Numbered from the stretch's first letter, positions 21,923 through 31,331 are shown. The stretch is 32,320 nucleotides of DNA from Sphingobium quisquiliarum P25 (GCF_000445065.1 NZ_ATHO01000025.1:1-32320); one strand, 5' to 3'. A program made the numbers and translations. Notes: generated by a model not told the origin, from the letters alone.

Positions 21923-23002
21923 ATGGCCCAGGGTCCCTGGGGCAACAAGGGCGGGGGTTCGGATGGAAATGACGGACCGGGCAAGGGCAATGACGGCGGT
22001 CCGCGCAATCCCTGGACGCAACCGGGACGGCCTTCGGGGCCGAAGGGGCCTTCCGCGATCGAGGAGCTTCTGCGCCGCAGCCGGGAAAGCTTCGGCCAGG
22101 GCGGCGGCGGCTTCGGCAACATGCCACCCCGGCCCAGCGGCAGGGCATTGTGGCCCGCGGCGGTCGGCATACTCGTCCTGCTGTGGCTGGTGCTGACCTG
22201 TTTCCACCGCGTCGGCCCGCAGGAGCGCGGCGTCGTCACGCTGCTGGGCAAATATAGCCGCACGCTCTCGCCGGGGATCAGCCTCACTTTGCCCGCGCCG
22301 CTGGAAAATGTGACCACCGTCGATGTGGAGGAAATCCGCGCGATCGACATCGGGTCAGCCAGCGCGCAGAGCGAAAATCTGGTGCTGACGGGCGATCAGA
22401 ACATCATCGACCTCGCCTATTCGGTGCGCTGGAACATCCGCAACCCGGAACTCTACCTGTTTCAGTTGTCCGATCCCGACGCCACCGTGCGGGAAGTCGC
22501 CGAAAGCGCCATGCGCTCTGTCGTCGCCAGCGTCAGCCTGGACGATGCGCTGGGCGCTGGCCGCACGGAGATAGAGCAGCAGGTCGAGCAGCGGATGCAG
22601 GAGATACTCGACAGCTACAGGTCGGGCATCCGCGTGCAGGGCGTCGCCATCAAGCAGGCCGACCCGCCGACCGCCGTCAACGACGCGTTCAAGGCCGTGT
22701 CCGCCGCGCAGCAGACCGCGCAGACCTATCTCAACGAAGCCCGCGCCGCCGCGCAGCAGGTGACGGCCAAGGCGCAGGGCGAGGCCGCTGCGTTCGACAA
22801 GGTCTATGAACAATATAGGCTGTCGCCGGACGTCACGCGCCGCCGCATGTATTATGAAACCATGGAGGGCGTCCTGTCCAACGTCGACAAGACGATCGTC
22901 GAAAGCGGCAATGTCACGCCGTTCCTGCCGCTTCCCGAATTGAAGCGCCGGGCGCAGCAGGCCGCGCCCAATGCCGCCGCCGCAGCCGGGGAGGAACAAT
23001 AA
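21923..23002 (+). CDS. hflK: FtsH protease modulator HflK
   Basis: 359-residue membrane-anchored SPFH/prohibitin protein that, with HflC, surrounds FtsH and limits its access to membrane substrates. The N-terminus is the typical Gly/Pro-rich cytosolic segment (GPWGNKGGGSDG...), with one TM at about 75-95 (ALWPAAVGILVLLWLVLTCF). The SPFH domain has VGPQERGVVTLLGKYSRTLSPG and DQNIIDLAYSVRWNI, followed by an Ala/Gln-rich coiled coil (AAQQTAQTYLNEARAAAQQVTAKAQGEA). The ATG at 21923 has AGGAG just before it; an in-frame ATG at 21881 (14 residues longer) lacks a site and lies near a TATAGA promoter-like element at 21870. hflC starts in the stop codon (TAATG). Confidence 0.9.
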   Translation: MAQGPWGNKGGGSDGNDGPGKGNDGGPRNPWTQPGRPSGPKGPSAIEELLRRSRESFGQGGGGFGNMPPRPSGRALWPAAVGILVLLWLVLTCFHRVGPQERGVVTLLGKYSRTLSPGISLTLPAPLENVTTVDVEEIRAIDIGSASAQSENLVLTGDQNIIDLAYSVRWNIRNPELYLFQLSDPDATVREVAESAMRSVVASVSLDDALGAGRTEIEQQVEQRMQEILDSYRSGIRVQGVAIKQADPPTAVNDAFKAVSAAQQTAQTYLNEARAAAQQVTAKAQGEAAAFDKVYEQYRLSPDVTRRRMYYETMEGVLSNVDKTIVESGNVTPFLPLPELKRRAQQAAPNAAAAAGEEQ

Positions 23003-23847
23003 TGCCCGCCCTGTTGCGTCACCCGGTCGCGCTTGCCCTGTCCGCCATCGCCCTGCTGCTGCTGATCGGCAGCACCGTGGCGATCGTGCCTGAAACCAAG
23101 CAGGGCGTGATCGTCCGCTTCGGCGATCCCAAGAAGATCATCAACCGCTACCGCCCGAACGAGGATTTCGGCAAGACGGGCGCGGGCGTCATCCTGCGCT
23201 GGCCGTTCATCGACCAGATCGTCTGGATCGACAAGCGCGTGCTGTCGGTGGAGATGGAAAGGCAGCAGGTGCTCTCCACCGATCAACTGCGGCTCCAGGT
23301 GGACGCCTTCGCCCGCTATCGCATCGTCGATCCGCTGCGCATGTATATCGCGGCGGGCAACGAGGATCGCGTGTCCGACGCGCTGCGCCCGATCCTGGGC
23401 TCGGCACTGCGCAACGAGCTGGGCAAGCGGCCCTTCGCCGCGCTGCTCTCACCCGAACGCGGGCAGGTCATGGACAATATCGAGGCCGGGCTGAACCGCG
23501 TCGCTCGCCAATATGGCGCGCAGATCGTTGACGTGCGGATCAAGCGCGCCGACCTTCCCGATGGCGCGCCGCTGGAAAGCGCCTTCACCCGCATGCGCAC
23601 CGCGCGCGAGCAGGAGGCCCTGACCATCCGGGCGCAGGGCGCGAAGCAGGCGCAGATCATCCGGGCGGAAGCGGACGCCAACGCCGCGCGCATCTATGCC
23701 GAAAGCTTTGGCAAGGACCCGCAATTCTATGATTTCTACCGCGCGATGCAGGCCTATCGCTACACCTTCGCCACGGACCGGCAGGGGTCGACAAGCATGG
23801 TGCTTTCACGCGACAATGAGTTCCTGAAACAGTTTCAGGGCCGCTAG
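23002..23847 (+). CDS. hflC: FtsH protease modulator HflC
   Basis: 281 residues. The N-terminal signal-anchor helix (about 8-28, VALALSAIALLLLIGSTVAIV) is followed by the SPFH domain (VPETKQGVIVRFGDPKK; ILRWPFIDQIVWIDKRVLSVEMERQQVLSTDQLRLQVDAFARYRI) and a helical part with AREQEALTIRAQGAKQAQIIRAEADANAARIYAESFGKDP, typical of HflC. It forms the periplasmic HflKC cage around FtsH. The start shares one base with the hflK stop (TAATG), so translation is coupled. The last codons contain a near-perfect inverted repeat, CCTGAAAC/GTTTCAGG (23823-23839). Confidence 0.95.
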   Translation: MPALLRHPVALALSAIALLLLIGSTVAIVPETKQGVIVRFGDPKKIINRYRPNEDFGKTGAGVILRWPFIDQIVWIDKRVLSVEMERQQVLSTDQLRLQVDAFARYRIVDPLRMYIAAGNEDRVSDALRPILGSALRNELGKRPFAALLSPERGQVMDNIEAGLNRVARQYGAQIVDVRIKRADLPDGAPLESAFTRMRTAREQEALTIRAQGAKQAQIIRAEADANAARIYAESFGKDPQFYDFYRAMQAYRYTFATDRQGSTSMVLSRDNEFLKQFQGR

Positions 23848-23856
23848 AATCATTAC

Positions 23857-23882
23857 GGAACCAGCGTCATTCAATGAGGGTT
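23857..23882 (+). promoter_or_regulatory. Candidate EcfG (general stress response) promoter for degP
   Basis: GGAAC (23857-23861), 17 nt, then GGTT (23879-23882) matches the alphaproteobacterial EcfG pattern GGAAC-N16/17-cGTT except for one base. It stands 75 bp before the protease start in the only gap between hflC and degP. Confidence 0.5.
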
Positions 23883-23956
23883 AAGGCAGGGCGGCGCATC
23901 CCCATTCTCGCGGAGTCCGCCCTTCCTTCCGCAAGTTCATGAGAGGACCGTTACGA

Positions 23957-25462
23957 GTGCGTTACGCTTATGCCATCACCGGCGCCCTGCTGCTCGGCGG
24001 CACCGCCATCGCCGTAACCTCCAGCCCGAATGTCGGCGCGCAGACCGCGCAGAATGAAGGCATGCAGGCCGCCGCGCCAGCAGGCGCGCCCGCCAGCCTC
24101 GCCGACATGGTGGAAAAGCTGCAACCGGCCGTCGTCAACATTTCGACCAAGCAGCGCGTGCAAGTGCAGAACCCCTTCGCAGGCACGCCCTTTGGCGAAC
24201 TGTTCGGCATGGGCGGCAACCAGCCGCAGACGCGGCAGGCGCAGTCGCTGGGTTCGGGCTTCATCATCTCGTCTGACGGATATATCGTCACCAACAACCA
24301 TGTCGTGTCCGCGGGCGCGGAGGGCGCGTCGGTCGATTCCATCACGGTGACGCTCACCAATCGCGAGGAATATAGCGCGCGGCTGGTGGGGCGCGACCCG
24401 GCGACCGACATCGCCGTGCTCAAGATCGATGCGAAGAAGCCCCTGCCCTTCGTCAAGTTCGGCGACAGCACCAAGGCGCGCGTGGGCGACTGGGTCATCG
24501 CCATCGGCAACCCCTTCGCCCTGTCGGGCACGGTGACGGCGGGCATCATTTCGGCGGTGCATCGCGGCACCGGCGGCACCTACGACAAGTTCATCCAGAC
24601 CGACGCGTCGATCAACCAGGGCAATAGCGGCGGCCCGATGTTCGACATGCGCGGCAATGTGATCGGCATCAACAGCCAGATCCTGTCCCCTTCCGGCGGC
24701 AATGTCGGCATCGGCTTCGCCATCCCGTCCGAACAGGCCGCTCCGATCGTGGAGACGCTGCGCAAGGGGCAGAGCGTCAAGCGCGGCTATCTGGGCATCC
24801 AGATCAGCCCGCTGGGCGAAGACTTGGCGGATTCGCTGGGCCTTGCCAAGAACCGGGGCGAATTCGTGCAGGGCGTCGAGCCGGGCAAGGGCGCGGATCG
24901 TGCGGGCATCAAGGCGGGCGACGTGATCGTCAGCGTCGCTGGCCAGGAAGTGACGCCGGACCAGAATCTCTCGTCCATCGTCGCCAACCAGCCGATCGGC
25001 GCGCGCGTGCCGATCGTCATCATCCGCAACGGCCAGCGCCAGACCGTCACCGCCGTGGTGGGCGAGCGGCCTTCGGAAGACGAGCTGAACAGCTTCGTGC
25101 AGCAGCAGGATGACGATTTCAGCCAGCAGCAGCCGCCTTCCTCCAGCCCGCAGGCGAGCCAGCAGTCGCTCGGCATCTCCGCCATCCCGCTGACGCCCGG
25201 CATCACGCGCCAGCTCGGCATCGCGGCCGACACGCGCGGCATCGTGATCACCGCCGTGGACGGGTCGACCGACGCGGGCGCCAAGGGGCTGCGCCGGGGC
25301 GACGTGATCATCACGGCGAACAACCGCCCGGTCACCAGCCAGGCGGACCTCGACGCCCAGGTCAAGCAGGTGGCGGCGCAAGGCCGCAACGCCATCCTGT
25401 TGCAGGTGCTGCGGCGCGGCCAGCCGCCCGTGTTCCTGCCGGTGCGCCTGCGCGACAAATAA
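23957..25462 (+). CDS. degP: Do-family serine endopeptidase (DegP/HtrA)
   Basis: 501-residue periplasmic protease/chaperone that degrades misfolded envelope proteins. The signal peptide is about 1-29 (ITGALLLGGTAIAV...VGAQ). The trypsin-like domain carries His115 (TNNHVV), Asp151 (DPATDIAVLKID) and Ser224 (QGNSGGPMFD). Two PDZ domains follow (GYLGIQISPLGEDLADSLGL...; SLGISAIPLTPGITRQLGIAAD...GLRRGDVIITANNRPV), joined by a Gln/Ser-rich linker. I prefer the GTG at 23957, which has GAGAGGA 9 nt before it; the ATG at 23939 would add 6 residues and has no ribosome site. It follows hflKC, another envelope quality-control pair, with its own probable stress promoter. Confidence 0.93.
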   Translation: MRYAYAITGALLLGGTAIAVTSSPNVGAQTAQNEGMQAAAPAGAPASLADMVEKLQPAVVNISTKQRVQVQNPFAGTPFGELFGMGGNQPQTRQAQSLGSGFIISSDGYIVTNNHVVSAGAEGASVDSITVTLTNREEYSARLVGRDPATDIAVLKIDAKKPLPFVKFGDSTKARVGDWVIAIGNPFALSGTVTAGIISAVHRGTGGTYDKFIQTDASINQGNSGGPMFDMRGNVIGINSQILSPSGGNVGIGFAIPSEQAAPIVETLRKGQSVKRGYLGIQISPLGEDLADSLGLAKNRGEFVQGVEPGKGADRAGIKAGDVIVSVAGQEVTPDQNLSSIVANQPIGARVPIVIIRNGQRQTVTAVVGERPSEDELNSFVQQQDDDFSQQQPPSSSPQASQQSLGISAIPLTPGITRQLGIAADTRGIVITAVDGSTDAGAKGLRRGDVIITANNRPVTSQADLDAQVKQVAAQGRNAILLQVLRRGQPPVFLPVRLRDK

Positions 25463-25491
25463 GGACTGCTTGACGCCAGACGGATCATGAC

Positions 25492-25557
25492 GAGCCGCGC
25501 TTGCCGCGATGACGCGCTTCCCTATAGTGTGGAAGCCGTCACCGGCAGGCGCGGCTC
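25492..25557. repeat. 66-nt imperfect inverted repeat over a putative promoter
   Basis: The outer arms GAGCCGCGCTTGCCG (25492-25506) and CGGCAGGCGCGGCTC (25543-25557) pair along 15 bp with a single G-T wobble. Inside, TGAC/GTCA and GCTTCC/GGAAGC continue the symmetry around a 9-nt centre that contains TATAGT (25523-25528). TTGCCG (25501-25506) lies 16 bp before TATAGT, a possible -35/-10 pair. There is no T-run, so it is a poor terminator for degP. It may be an operator, a structured leader or a REP-like element. Confidence 0.5.
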
Positions 25558-25585
25558 GAACCATATGAGGGGGGACGAGGGGGAA

Positions 25586-27220
25586 ATGAGCGAGGGCATC
25601 TTCATCGGTCTTGGCGCGCCGGAAAAGGACGGCGGCGTCCCGCAGATACTGAACCTGCGCCGCGCCAACCGGCACGGGCTGATCACCGGCGCGACCGGCA
25701 CGGGCAAGACCGTCACCTTGCAGGGCATCGCCGAAAGCTTCTCCGCGCGCGGCGTCCCTGTGTTCCTGGCCGATGTGAAGGGCGACCTGTCCGGCATCGC
25801 CATGGCGGGATCGCCGGCCGCGAAGAATGCGGACAAGCTGGTCGCCCGCGCGCAGGAAATCGGCATCGAAAATTACAGCTATGCCGATAATCCCGCCATC
25901 TTCTGGGACCTTTATGGCGAGCAGGGCCATCCGATCCGCACCACCGTCAGCGAAATGGGGCCGCTGCTGCTGTCCCGGCTGATGGGCCTTAACGAAACGC
26001 AGGAAGGCGTGCTGTCGATCGCCTTCAAATATGCCGACGAGGAAGGCCTGCTGCTGCTCGATCTAGGCGATCTTCAGGCGATGCTCGCTTATTGCGCGGA
26101 GAATGCCGACACATTGTCCGCCCGGTACGGCAATGTCACCAAGGCCAGCGTCGGCGCGATCCAGCGGCAGTTGTTGCAGCTTGAAAGCCAGGGCGGCGAT
26201 CATTTTTTCGGCGAACCCGCGCTCGACATCCATGATTTCCTGAAAGTGGACGATCAGGGCCGCGGCTATGTGAACATCCTCGCGGCCGACAAGCTGATGC
26301 AGAGCCCCAGGCTCTACGCCACCTTCTTGCTGTGGCTGCTGTCCGAACTGTTCGAAACGCTGCCCGAAGCTGGCGACCCGGACAAGCCGGTGCTCGTCTT
26401 CTTCTTCGATGAAGCCCATCTGCTGTTCGACGACGCGCCCAAGGCGCTGACCGACAAGATCGAGCAGGTGGTCCGCCTGATCCGGTCGAAGGGCGTGGGC
26501 GTCTATTTCGTGACGCAGAACCCGATCGACATTCCCCAGGAGGTGGCGGGCCAGCTTGGCAACCGCATCCAGCATGCCCTGCGCGCCTTCACGCCCCGCG
26601 ACCAGCGGGCGATCAAGGCGGCGGCGGAAACATTCCGGATCAATCCGGATCTGGACGTCGCGACCGCGATCACCGAACTCAAGGTCGGCGAGGCGCTGGT
26701 CTCGCTGCTACAGGAGGATGGCTCGCCCGGTATCGTGCAGCGGACGCTGATCGCCCCGCCACGATCGCGCCTGGGCCCGGTGGACGCCAAGGAACGGGCC
26801 ATCATCCAGTCCATCTCTCCCTGCGCGGACAAATATGACGCGGCGGTCGATCGCGAATCGGCCGAGGAGATATTGGCGGCACGGGGCGAGGCCGCCGCCG
26901 CAGCGGCGCAGGCCGCCAAGGCGCAGGCGGAGAGCGAAAAGGCTGCCGCCGCGCAAGCCAGGGTCGAGGCGAAGCAGCGCGCCGCCGAACTCAAGGAGCA
27001 GGCGCGCCGCGACGCCGCCGCCGCGCGGGAAGCCGCCAAGCCGTCGGCATTCGACAAGGCGGTCCAGTCCGCCACCCGCTCCGCCGCATCCTCGGTCGGG
27101 CGGCAGGTCGCGAACGAGATCGGCCGCGCCGTATTCGGCGGATCGTCGCGGCGCTCGTCATCATCGGGCGGTCTGGCCGGACGGCTGGTTCGCGGCATAT
27201 TGGGCGGGCTGTTCCGCTAA
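25586..27220 (+). CDS. HerA-like/DUF853 (YjgR-type) P-loop ATPase
   Basis: 544 residues. Walker A GATGTGKT (35-42) sits in [20 protein letters not shown]; the Walker [11 protein letters not shown] has Asp275-Glu276; [34 protein letters not shown] is the YjgR/DUF853 signature. These proteins belong to the HerA/FtsK motor superfamily; the cellular role is not established. The C-terminus (about 430-500) is an Ala/Glu/Lys/Arg-rich predicted coiled coil ([20 protein letters not shown]), followed by a Ser/Gly-rich tail ending [16 protein letters not shown]. The ATG at 25586 has a GAGGGGGAA ribosome site; the open frame runs on to 25487 but would cross the inverted repeat. It is not next to nurA, which argues against a DNA end-resection role. 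Confidence 0.88.
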   Translation: MSEGIFIGLGAPEKDGGVPQILNLRRANRHGLITGATGTGKTVTLQGIAESFSARGVPVFLADVKGDLSGIAMAGSPAAKNADKLVARAQEIGIENYSYADNPAIFWDLYGEQGHPIRTTVSEMGPLLLSRLMGLNETQEGVLSIAFKYADEEGLLLLDLGDLQAMLAYCAENADTLSARYGNVTKASVGAIQRQLLQLESQGGDHFFGEPALDIHDFLKVDDQGRGYVNILAADKLMQSPRLYATFLLWLLSELFETLPEAGDPDKPVLVFFFDEAHLLFDDAPKALTDKIEQVVRLIRSKGVGVYFVTQNPIDIPQEVAGQLGNRIQHALRAFTPRDQRAIKAAAETFRINPDLDVATAITELKVGEALVSLLQEDGSPGIVQRTLIAPPRSRLGPVDAKERAIIQSISPCADKYDAAVDRESAEEILAARGEAAAAAAQAAKAQAESEKAAAAQARVEAKQRAAELKEQARRDAAAAREAAKPSAFDKAVQSATRSAASSVGRQVANEIGRAVFGGSSRRSSSSGGLAGRLVRGILGGLFR

Positions 27221-27249
27221 GGCATGTCTAAAATGGGGGGAGAAGACCG

Positions 27250-27657
27250 ATGCGCATGACGATGATGATGGCGGGCGGCGTGGTGATGCTGGGCTTTGCC
27301 CTGCCCGCCATGGCTCAGTCGGGCCGCGAACTGCGCCGCGCCGCGGACGCCGCGATCGTCAGCGAGATCGCGAGGGACCGTCAGGCGGAGCGCGACGCGA
27401 AGAGGCAGCCTTACGCCTCCCCCGGCTATGGCCCGATCAGCACGGCCGGGGCGGCGAGCAGCGCCTGCGCCGCCAAGGCGCGCGAGCAGGCCGGACCGGG
27501 GGCCGCCATTCTGGGCAAGCCAAGGGCCAGTTCCATGTCGACCGGATGGGAGGTCGAGGGCGAGGTCGGCCCCTATGGCGGCTTGCGCTCCGTGCCTTTC
27601 ATCTGCTCGGTCCGCAATGGATCGGTGAGCGGCATCCTGATCGACCCGGAAAGATGA
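27250..27657 (+). CDS. Small exported protein, unknown function
   Basis: 135 residues. The signal peptide is about 1-22 (MMAGGVVMLGFALPAMAQ). The mature part is basic and helical at first (GRELRRAADAAIVSEIARDRQAERDAKRQ), then has a Gly/Pro region with two Cys residues (SACAAKAR and FICSVRNGSV) that could form a disulfide. It ends with a strand-rich part, GWEVEGEVGPYGGLRSVPFICSVRNGSVSGILIDPE. I do not recognise a family. A GGGGGGAGAAG ribosome-site-like stretch precedes the ATG. It lies 29 bp after the DUF853 gene and may share its transcript. Codon use matches its neighbours and the signal peptide is convincing, so I regard it as real. Confidence 0.75.
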   Translation: MRMTMMMAGGVVMLGFALPAMAQSGRELRRAADAAIVSEIARDRQAERDAKRQPYASPGYGPISTAGAASSACAAKAREQAGPGAAILGKPRASSMSTGWEVEGEVGPYGGLRSVPFICSVRNGSVSGILIDPER

Positions 27658-27660
27658 GCG

Positions 27661-27710
27661 GGCGCGAAGCAGCGCCTTCCCTTTGAAAAGAAACGCTGCG
27701 CGCCTTCTCT
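27661..27710 (+). terminator. Possible terminator after the small exported protein gene
   Basis: GGCGC-gaa-GCAGCG (27661-27674) pairs with CGCTGC-GCGCC (27694-27704) with a 3-nt bulge, followed by TTCTCT. The T-run is interrupted. Confidence 0.45.
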
Positions 27711-27756
27711 ACCAGGCGAGTTGCTTATCGGGTGGAGCAAGGGCAAAGGATAGCGC

Positions 27757-29061
27757 ATGACGGCTCACGCCCATCCGCGCCATCCGCTGCGCTTCGGCAA
27801 TTTCCGCGCTTATCTGCTCAGCCGCTTTGCTGCCGTGCTGGCGCAATATGCGATGATGATCATCCTGGGCTGGCAGGCCTATAATATCGCGCGCGGCACG
27901 ATGAGCACATCGGGCGCCGCCGCGCAGCTTGGCCTCATCGGCCTCGCGCAGTTCCTTCCGCTCTTTTTCCTGACGCCGCTGACCGGCTGGGTCGCGGATC
28001 ATTTCGACAGGCGCTATATTTCCCGCATCACCCTGCTCGTCCTGATCGCGGCGTCGGGCGTGCTGGCGATCGCCACCTATGAAGGGTGGGTCAGCCTGCC
28101 GCTGATCTTCGGCATCGCCGCTATCGTTGGCATCACCCGCGCGTTCAACGGGCCAGCCTATTCCGCGCTCGCCCCGAATCTCGTGCCGCGCGAAGTGCTG
28201 CCCAACGCCATCGCGATTTCCAGCGTGGCGTGGCAGACCGGCATGATCGCCGGCCCTGCCCTGGGCGGCTATGCCTATGCGATAGAGCCGTGGGGCGCTT
28301 ATGCCGTCGCATCGGGGCTGTTCGTTCTGGCCCTGAGCGGCATGATGCTGATCGGCCCGGTGCCGCAGCCGCCGCGGGACACCAGCCGCCATCCCATCCG
28401 GCAGATGATAGACGGCTTCGCCTATGTCCGCTCCAACCGGCTGGTGCTCGCCACCATCACGCTGGATCTGTTCGCGGTGCTGCTGGCAGGGGCGACGGCG
28501 CTGCTGCCCGTCTATGCGCGCGACATCCTGCATGTGGGGTCCAGGGGCCTTGGCCATCTCGCCGCATCCCCCGCCATCGGCGCGGGGGTGACGGCGCTGT
28601 TCTTCTCCATCCGGCCCATGCAGCGGGAGGTCGGCCTGAAAATGCTGGCGGCGGTGGTCATCTTCGGCCTGTCCACCATCCTGTTCGGCTGCACCGCCTT
28701 CATGCCGTCCAGCATTTCCATGGAGGTCGGCATCGCCGCGCTGGTGATGCTGGGCGCGGCGGACATGGTATCGGTCTATGTGCGCCAGTCGCTGATCCAG
28801 CTTCATACGCCCGACGCCATGCGCGGCCGCGTGTCCAGCCTGTCGCAGCTCACCGTATCGGCCTCCAACGAACTGGGGGAAGCGGAATCGGGCTTCCTCG
28901 CCGCGCTGGTCGGCCCCATCGCCGCAGTGATCGGCGGGGGCGTTGGCGCTATCATCATCACGCTCTTATGGGCGCGACTCTTTCCAGAGCTGCGCCTTGC
29001 ACGTACCTTCGACCCACCCGACATGAGGGAGGCCGACATCAGCCAGGAGAAGGCCATATGA
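27757..29061 (+). CDS. MFS transporter (EntS-like, MFS_3)
   Basis: 434-residue major facilitator protein with about 12 TM helices. The start [32 protein letters not shown] and the loop [14 protein letters not shown] (the MFS motif-A region) match the MFS_3 group that includes the enterobactin exporter EntS. The end ([15 protein letters not shown]) is cytosolic. The substrate is unknown; siderophore, amino-acid or drug export are all possible. AAAGGA precedes the ATG. Its stop overlaps the start of cysK (ATGA), so the pair is translationally coupled, which hints at export of cysteine or a related metabolite, but this is inference. Confidence 0.85.
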   Translation: MTAHAHPRHPLRFGNFRAYLLSRFAAVLAQYAMMIILGWQAYNIARGTMSTSGAAAQLGLIGLAQFLPLFFLTPLTGWVADHFDRRYISRITLLVLIAASGVLAIATYEGWVSLPLIFGIAAIVGITRAFNGPAYSALAPNLVPREVLPNAIAISSVAWQTGMIAGPALGGYAYAIEPWGAYAVASGLFVLALSGMMLIGPVPQPPRDTSRHPIRQMIDGFAYVRSNRLVLATITLDLFAVLLAGATALLPVYARDILHVGSRGLGHLAASPAIGAGVTALFFSIRPMQREVGLKMLAAVVIFGLSTILFGCTAFMPSSISMEVGIAALVMLGAADMVSVYVRQSLIQLHTPDAMRGRVSSLSQLTVSASNELGEAESGFLAALVGPIAAVIGGGVGAIIITLLWARLFPELRLARTFDPPDMREADISQEKAI

Positions 29062-29987
29062 AAGCTGCCAACATTCTCGAAACCATCGGCAACACGCCGC
29101 ATATCCGCGTAAGCCGCCTGTTCGGCGATGCGCCGGACGGCACCGAAGTCTGGATCAAGTCGGAACGCTCCAATCCGGGCGGGTCGATCAAGGACCGCAT
29201 CGCCCTGTCCATGATCGAAGCGGCCGAAGCATCGGGCGACCTGAAGCCCGGCGGCACCATCATCGAACCCACGTCCGGCAATACCGGCGTCGGTCTGGCC
29301 ATGGTCGCGGCGGTCAAGGGGTACAAGCTGGTGCTGGTCATGCCCGAAAGCATGTCGGTCGAACGCCGCCGCCTGATGCTGGCCTATGGCGCGACCTTCG
29401 ACCTGACGCCGCGCGAAAAGGGGATGAAGGGCGCGATCGAACGGGCGCTGGAACTGGTCGAGCAGACGCCCGGTTCCTGGATGCCGCAACAGTTTGAAAA
29501 TGCCGCCAATATCGACGTGCATGTCCGCACCACGGCGCAGGAGATCGCGGCCGACTTCGCCGACAGCCCGATCGACGTGCTGATCACCGGCGTCGGCACC
29601 GGCGGCCACATCACCGGCGTGGCGGAAGTGCTCAAGAAGCTGTGGCCGAACGTCAAGGTCTATGCGGTGGAGCCGACCCTGTCCCCCGTCATCAGCGGCG
29701 GGCAGCCGGGGCCGCACCCCATACAGGGCATCGGCGCCGGCTTCATTCCGGCGAACCTGCATACCCAGCTTCTGGACGGCGTCATTCAGGTCGATCCGGC
29801 CGACGCCAAGGAATATGCGCGCCGCGCCGCCCGCGAAGAAGGCATGCTGGTGGGCATATCGTCCGGCGCGACGCTGGCGGCGATCGCGCAGAAGCTCAAG
29901 GAACTGCCCGCGGGCAGCCGCGTTCTGGGCTTCAACTATGATACCGGCGAACGCTATTTGTCGGTGCCTGACTTCCTGCCCGAATAG
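29058..29987 (+). CDS. cysK: Cysteine synthase A (O-acetylserine sulfhydrylase)
   Basis: 309 residues, usual length. PLP-dependent synthesis of cysteine from O-acetylserine and sulfide. Lys45 in [10 protein letters not shown] binds PLP; TSGNTG (72-77) is the substrate loop; [10 protein letters not shown] (178-187) holds the PLP phosphate; [11 protein letters not shown] and SSGAT complete the cofactor site. The ATG at 29058 lies inside the end of the MFS gene and has AGGAGAAGG upstream; a longer frame from 28086 is a shadow of that gene. The product supplies sulfur for Fe-S and other cofactors. Confidence 0.95.
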   Translation: MKAANILETIGNTPHIRVSRLFGDAPDGTEVWIKSERSNPGGSIKDRIALSMIEAAEASGDLKPGGTIIEPTSGNTGVGLAMVAAVKGYKLVLVMPESMSVERRRLMLAYGATFDLTPREKGMKGAIERALELVEQTPGSWMPQQFENAANIDVHVRTTAQEIAADFADSPIDVLITGVGTGGHITGVAEVLKKLWPNVKVYAVEPTLSPVISGGQPGPHPIQGIGAGFIPANLHTQLLDGVIQVDPADAKEYARRAAREEGMLVGISSGATLAAIAQKLKELPAGSRVLGFNYDTGERYLSVPDFLPE

Positions 29988-30005
29988 GATCGCGCCGGAG
30001 CGGGC

Positions 30006-31331
30006 ATGATCGACGCTTCACCCATGGCCCGGCCGCATCCCGCGATGTGGCTGATATGGTTCATGCTGTTCGCCGGTCTGCCCCTTGCGGTCGCCGGGTG
30101 GGAGGCGCGCAGCCCTGCCGTCCGCGCCTCCGGCCTGACCCTGGTGGAAAAGGTGCGGGTCCGCCGTCCGGCAACGCCGCCGCCTGCGGTGCAGCCCGTC
30201 GAGCTTTACGAGTTGAACCGCGATCAGGCCCGCGCCTTCAACGCCGCCATCCCCTTTTCCCGCCTGCCCAACCCTGCGGCGCGGCCCTTCATCTTTTCCG
30301 GAACGCCGGTGGATCAGGCGCGCGCGGTCGATTGTCTGGCGGCGGCGCAGCTTTATGAAGCCGGTGACGACGCCATCGGCGAGCGCGCCGTCGCTCAGGT
30401 GGTGCTGAACCGGGTGCGGCATCCGGCCTTTCCGAAAACCGTGTGCGGCGTGGTGTTCCAGGGTCAGGAAAGGTCCACCGGCTGCCAGTTCACCTTCACC
30501 TGCGACGGCGCGCTGGCCCGCTCGCCCAGCCAGGCGGCATGGGACCGCGCGCGGGAGATTGCGCGGGCGGCGCTGGCGGGCAAGGTGTTCAAGCCGGTCG
30601 GCTATGCCACCCATTATCATACCGACTGGGTCGTTCCCTATTGGAGCAGCAGCCTGGACAAGATCACGGCGGTCGGCACCCATCTCTTCTTCCGCTGGCG
30701 CGGCTGGTGGGGAACCCCGCCCGCCTTCCGTCTGGGCAAGGCGGCGGGCGAGCCGGTCATCCCCCGCATCGCCCGCTTCTCCTCCGCGCATCAGGCCGAT
30801 GGCGTGATGATCGCTGGCCTGCCGCCTACGTTGCTGCCGGGCGGAGGCTTGGCCGAACTGGCGGCCAAGCCCCAGCAGGCGATCGGCGCGGACTCAGTCG
30901 GGCGGATGATGGCGGGCGCGCGGCTGATCACGATCGCGCCGGGGGCGAAAAGCTTTCTGGTCGAACTGAGCCGCGACAGCCTGCCCGCCAACTGGCCTGC
31001 CATGGCGCAGACCTTCTGCGCCGGGCGGCCCGAATGCCGGATCATGGCATGGCGTGCGGGCGGCGCGCCCTCCGGCCTTCCGCTGACCGGCGACCAGATG
31101 GAAAGCATGACCTTCGCCTATATCCACAATGCCGCCACCGGATTGCAACGCGCGCTATGGAACTGCACGCAAACCCCGCGCGAGAACAAGGCGGAATGCA
31201 TGCGCCAGCGGGTGCCGGTGGAACAGGCAAACGCCCCGCCCCCGCTCACCGGCGTAAGGCGCAAGGAGCGGTTCGAAACCGTGACGATCGTTCCCCCGGT
31301 GGCCGGTGTGACCGGAAAAACTGGCGAGTGA
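30006..31331 (+). CDS. Cell wall hydrolase (SleB family)
   Basis: 441 residues. An N-terminal membrane segment (about 14-31, MWLIWFMLFAGLPLAVAGW) acts as signal or anchor. After a Pro-rich linker, the SleB domain (about 105-200) has DCLAAAQLYEAGDDAIGERAVAQVVLNRVRHPAFPKTVCGVVFQG...CQFTFTCDG, with the Glu of the YEAG motif as probable catalytic acid, and continues with KPVGYATHYHTDWVVPYWSSSLDKITAVGTHLFFRW. These lytic transglycosylase-like enzymes cut peptidoglycan glycan strands; in non-sporulating proteobacteria they act in wall remodelling. The C-terminal 200 residues (with FCAGRPECRIMAW and LWNCTQTPRENKAECMRQ, four Cys) are of unknown function. GGAG precedes the ATG at 30006. It is 18 bp after cysK on the same strand. 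Confidence 0.88.
   Translation: MIDASPMARPHPAMWLIWFMLFAGLPLAVAGWEARSPAVRASGLTLVEKVRVRRPATPPPAVQPVELYELNRDQARAFNAAIPFSRLPNPAARPFIFSGTPVDQARAVDCLAAAQLYEAGDDAIGERAVAQVVLNRVRHPAFPKTVCGVVFQGQERSTGCQFTFTCDGALARSPSQAAWDRAREIARAALAGKVFKPVGYATHYHTDWVVPYWSSSLDKITAVGTHLFFRWRGWWGTPPAFRLGKAAGEPVIPRIARFSSAHQADGVMIAGLPPTLLPGGGLAELAAKPQQAIGADSVGRMMAGARLITIAPGAKSFLVELSRDSLPANWPAMAQTFCAGRPECRIMAWRAGGAPSGLPLTGDQMESMTFAYIHNAATGLQRALWNCTQTPRENKAECMRQRVPVEQANAPPPLTGVRRKERFETVTIVPPVAGVTGKTGE

Noticed and set aside
23951..25930. 659-codon open frame antisense to degP and the next gene
   Set aside because: His/Arg/Asp-rich composition and it spans two clear plus-strand genes; shadow frame.
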